Source: JAVBLG01 sp031553655 (GTDB lineage Bacteria > Desulfobacterota > Desulfovibrionia > Desulfovibrionales > Desulfovibrionaceae). Taken from it: DNA of 13,443 nt. The position numbers and the translations under genes were made by a program. Numbering within the stretch: the first letter of the stretch is position 1; each line of letters starts with the position of its first letter. The notes under the pieces are model-generated. The model was not told the DNA's origin, searched no databases, and saw only the letters and a list, made by a program, of their open reading frames with translations. The stretch lies in assembly GCA_031553655.1 (NCBI GenBank), contig JAVBLG010000059.1:1-13443 (forward strand), written 5' to 3'. This document shows, piece after piece, positions 13,227-13,443 of the stretch.

Positions 13227-13443
13227 TCACTGCCCTTTGATTTTCAGCAACTTGTCCAGAAGATTGAGATCGGCGGTAAAATTGACGGCGTCGTTGCGCA
13301 ACAGCTGCGCATGCTCGGCGGCAAAGGCCTTTTCCAGCCGCAACAGCAGGTCGGAGCAACGCGCGAGCGCGTCGTCCACCGGCCGCACGCCGCGCCCCTC
13401 GCGGCCCAGGCGCGCATATTCGTCCGCCATCTGGTGCGCGGCG
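13227..13443 (-). CDS. C-terminus of an XpaC-like protein (5' part outside the window)
   Basis: On the minus strand the frame is open from the window edge to TGA at 13229-13227, giving about 71 residues: AAHQMADEYARLG, then RPVDDALARCSDLLLRLEKAF and the ending DLNLLDKLLKIKGQ. The charged helix followed by a terminal D-x-x-LLDKLLK-x-x-G pattern resembles the C-terminus of XpaC (5-bromo-4-chloroindolyl phosphate hydrolysis) family proteins, which often sit beside TelA-type toxic-anion-resistance genes. Only the tail is visible, so the name is tentative. It converges on the catabolic island. Its last ~190 bp are duplicated at 334-524, and this copy has the intact stop and frame. Confidence 0.6.
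   Translation of the reverse strand, partial: AAHQMADEYARLGREGRGVRPVDDALARCSDLLLRLEKAFAAEHAQLLRNDAVNFTADLNLLDKLLKIKGQ
13230..13421. repeat. Right direct repeat flanking the island (intact copy)
   Basis: This matches 334-524 in the same orientation and includes the 3' end of the minus-strand gene. Homology begins one base after the third base of its TGA on the + strand view and ends near 13421, where the coding sequence continues but the left copy does not. Confidence 0.85.

Noticed and set aside
1..13443. CRISPR arrays, tRNA or rRNA genes, insertion sequences
   Set aside because: No regularly spaced repeats, cloverleaf-like sequences, transposase or integrase frames were found by reading both strands.

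Overview
The window reads as a catabolic gene island in an anaerobic bacterium, most likely a sulfate reducer or relative of the Desulfovibrionaceae. That placement is tentative: it rests on the mixed GC content, the TAXI-type TRAP transporter and the Na+-pumping decarboxylase parts, not on a marker gene. All twelve complete genes, counting the interrupted permease as one, are on the + strand. The only minus-strand coding sequence is a partial gene at the right edge and its decayed copy at the left.

Layout. Positions 1-117 hold the 3' end of an unrelated + strand gene. Positions 118-932 hold no intact gene: a terminator for minus-strand transcription, a degenerate copy (334-524) of the 3' end of the gene at the right edge, an orphan + strand terminator, and the leader of the first operon. 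Then follow a TAXI TRAP solute receptor (933-1904), a fused TRAP permease broken by an in-frame TGA (2049-3977), a CoA-transferase of the 4-hydroxybutyrate/acetyl-CoA hydrolase family (3987-5291), a biotin-dependent carboxyltransferase (5372-6937) and a 70-residue biotin carrier (6965-7177). A perfect 13-bp hairpin closes this block. An AT-rich block follows with its own promoter, an HxlR regulator (7322-7729) and a Crp/Fnr-type regulator (7758-8447), then an MFS transporter (8461-9612). The last block has enoyl-CoA hydratase (9660-10412), 3-hydroxybutyryl-CoA dehydrogenase (10442-11296), a 54-residue OadG-type gamma subunit (11431-11595) and the membrane beta subunit of a Na+-translocating decarboxylase (11758-13017). 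The right edge (13227-13443, minus) is the intact C-terminus of an XpaC-like protein whose last ~190 bp match the left copy.

How the genes fit together. Carboxyltransferase, biotin carrier, gamma and beta make a full four-part Na+-pumping acyl-CoA decarboxylase, with no ATP-dependent biotin carboxylase in the window. With a CoA-transferase upstream and crotonase plus hydroxybutyryl-CoA dehydrogenase downstream, the simplest reading is: take up a dicarboxylate, activate it to its CoA ester, decarboxylate it while exporting Na+, and carry the product through crotonyl-CoA and 3-hydroxybutyryl-CoA to acetoacetyl-CoA. Glutaconate (glutaconyl-CoA to crotonyl-CoA) fits best; malonate-type or glutarate-derived substrates are alternatives. 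The final thiolase is not in the window.

The points most worth a second look are the interrupted permease, the ~190-bp direct repeats bracketing the cassette, the divergent carboxyltransferase active-site region, the very small gamma gene, and the AT-rich regulator pair with a cysteine-rich HxlR N-terminus.
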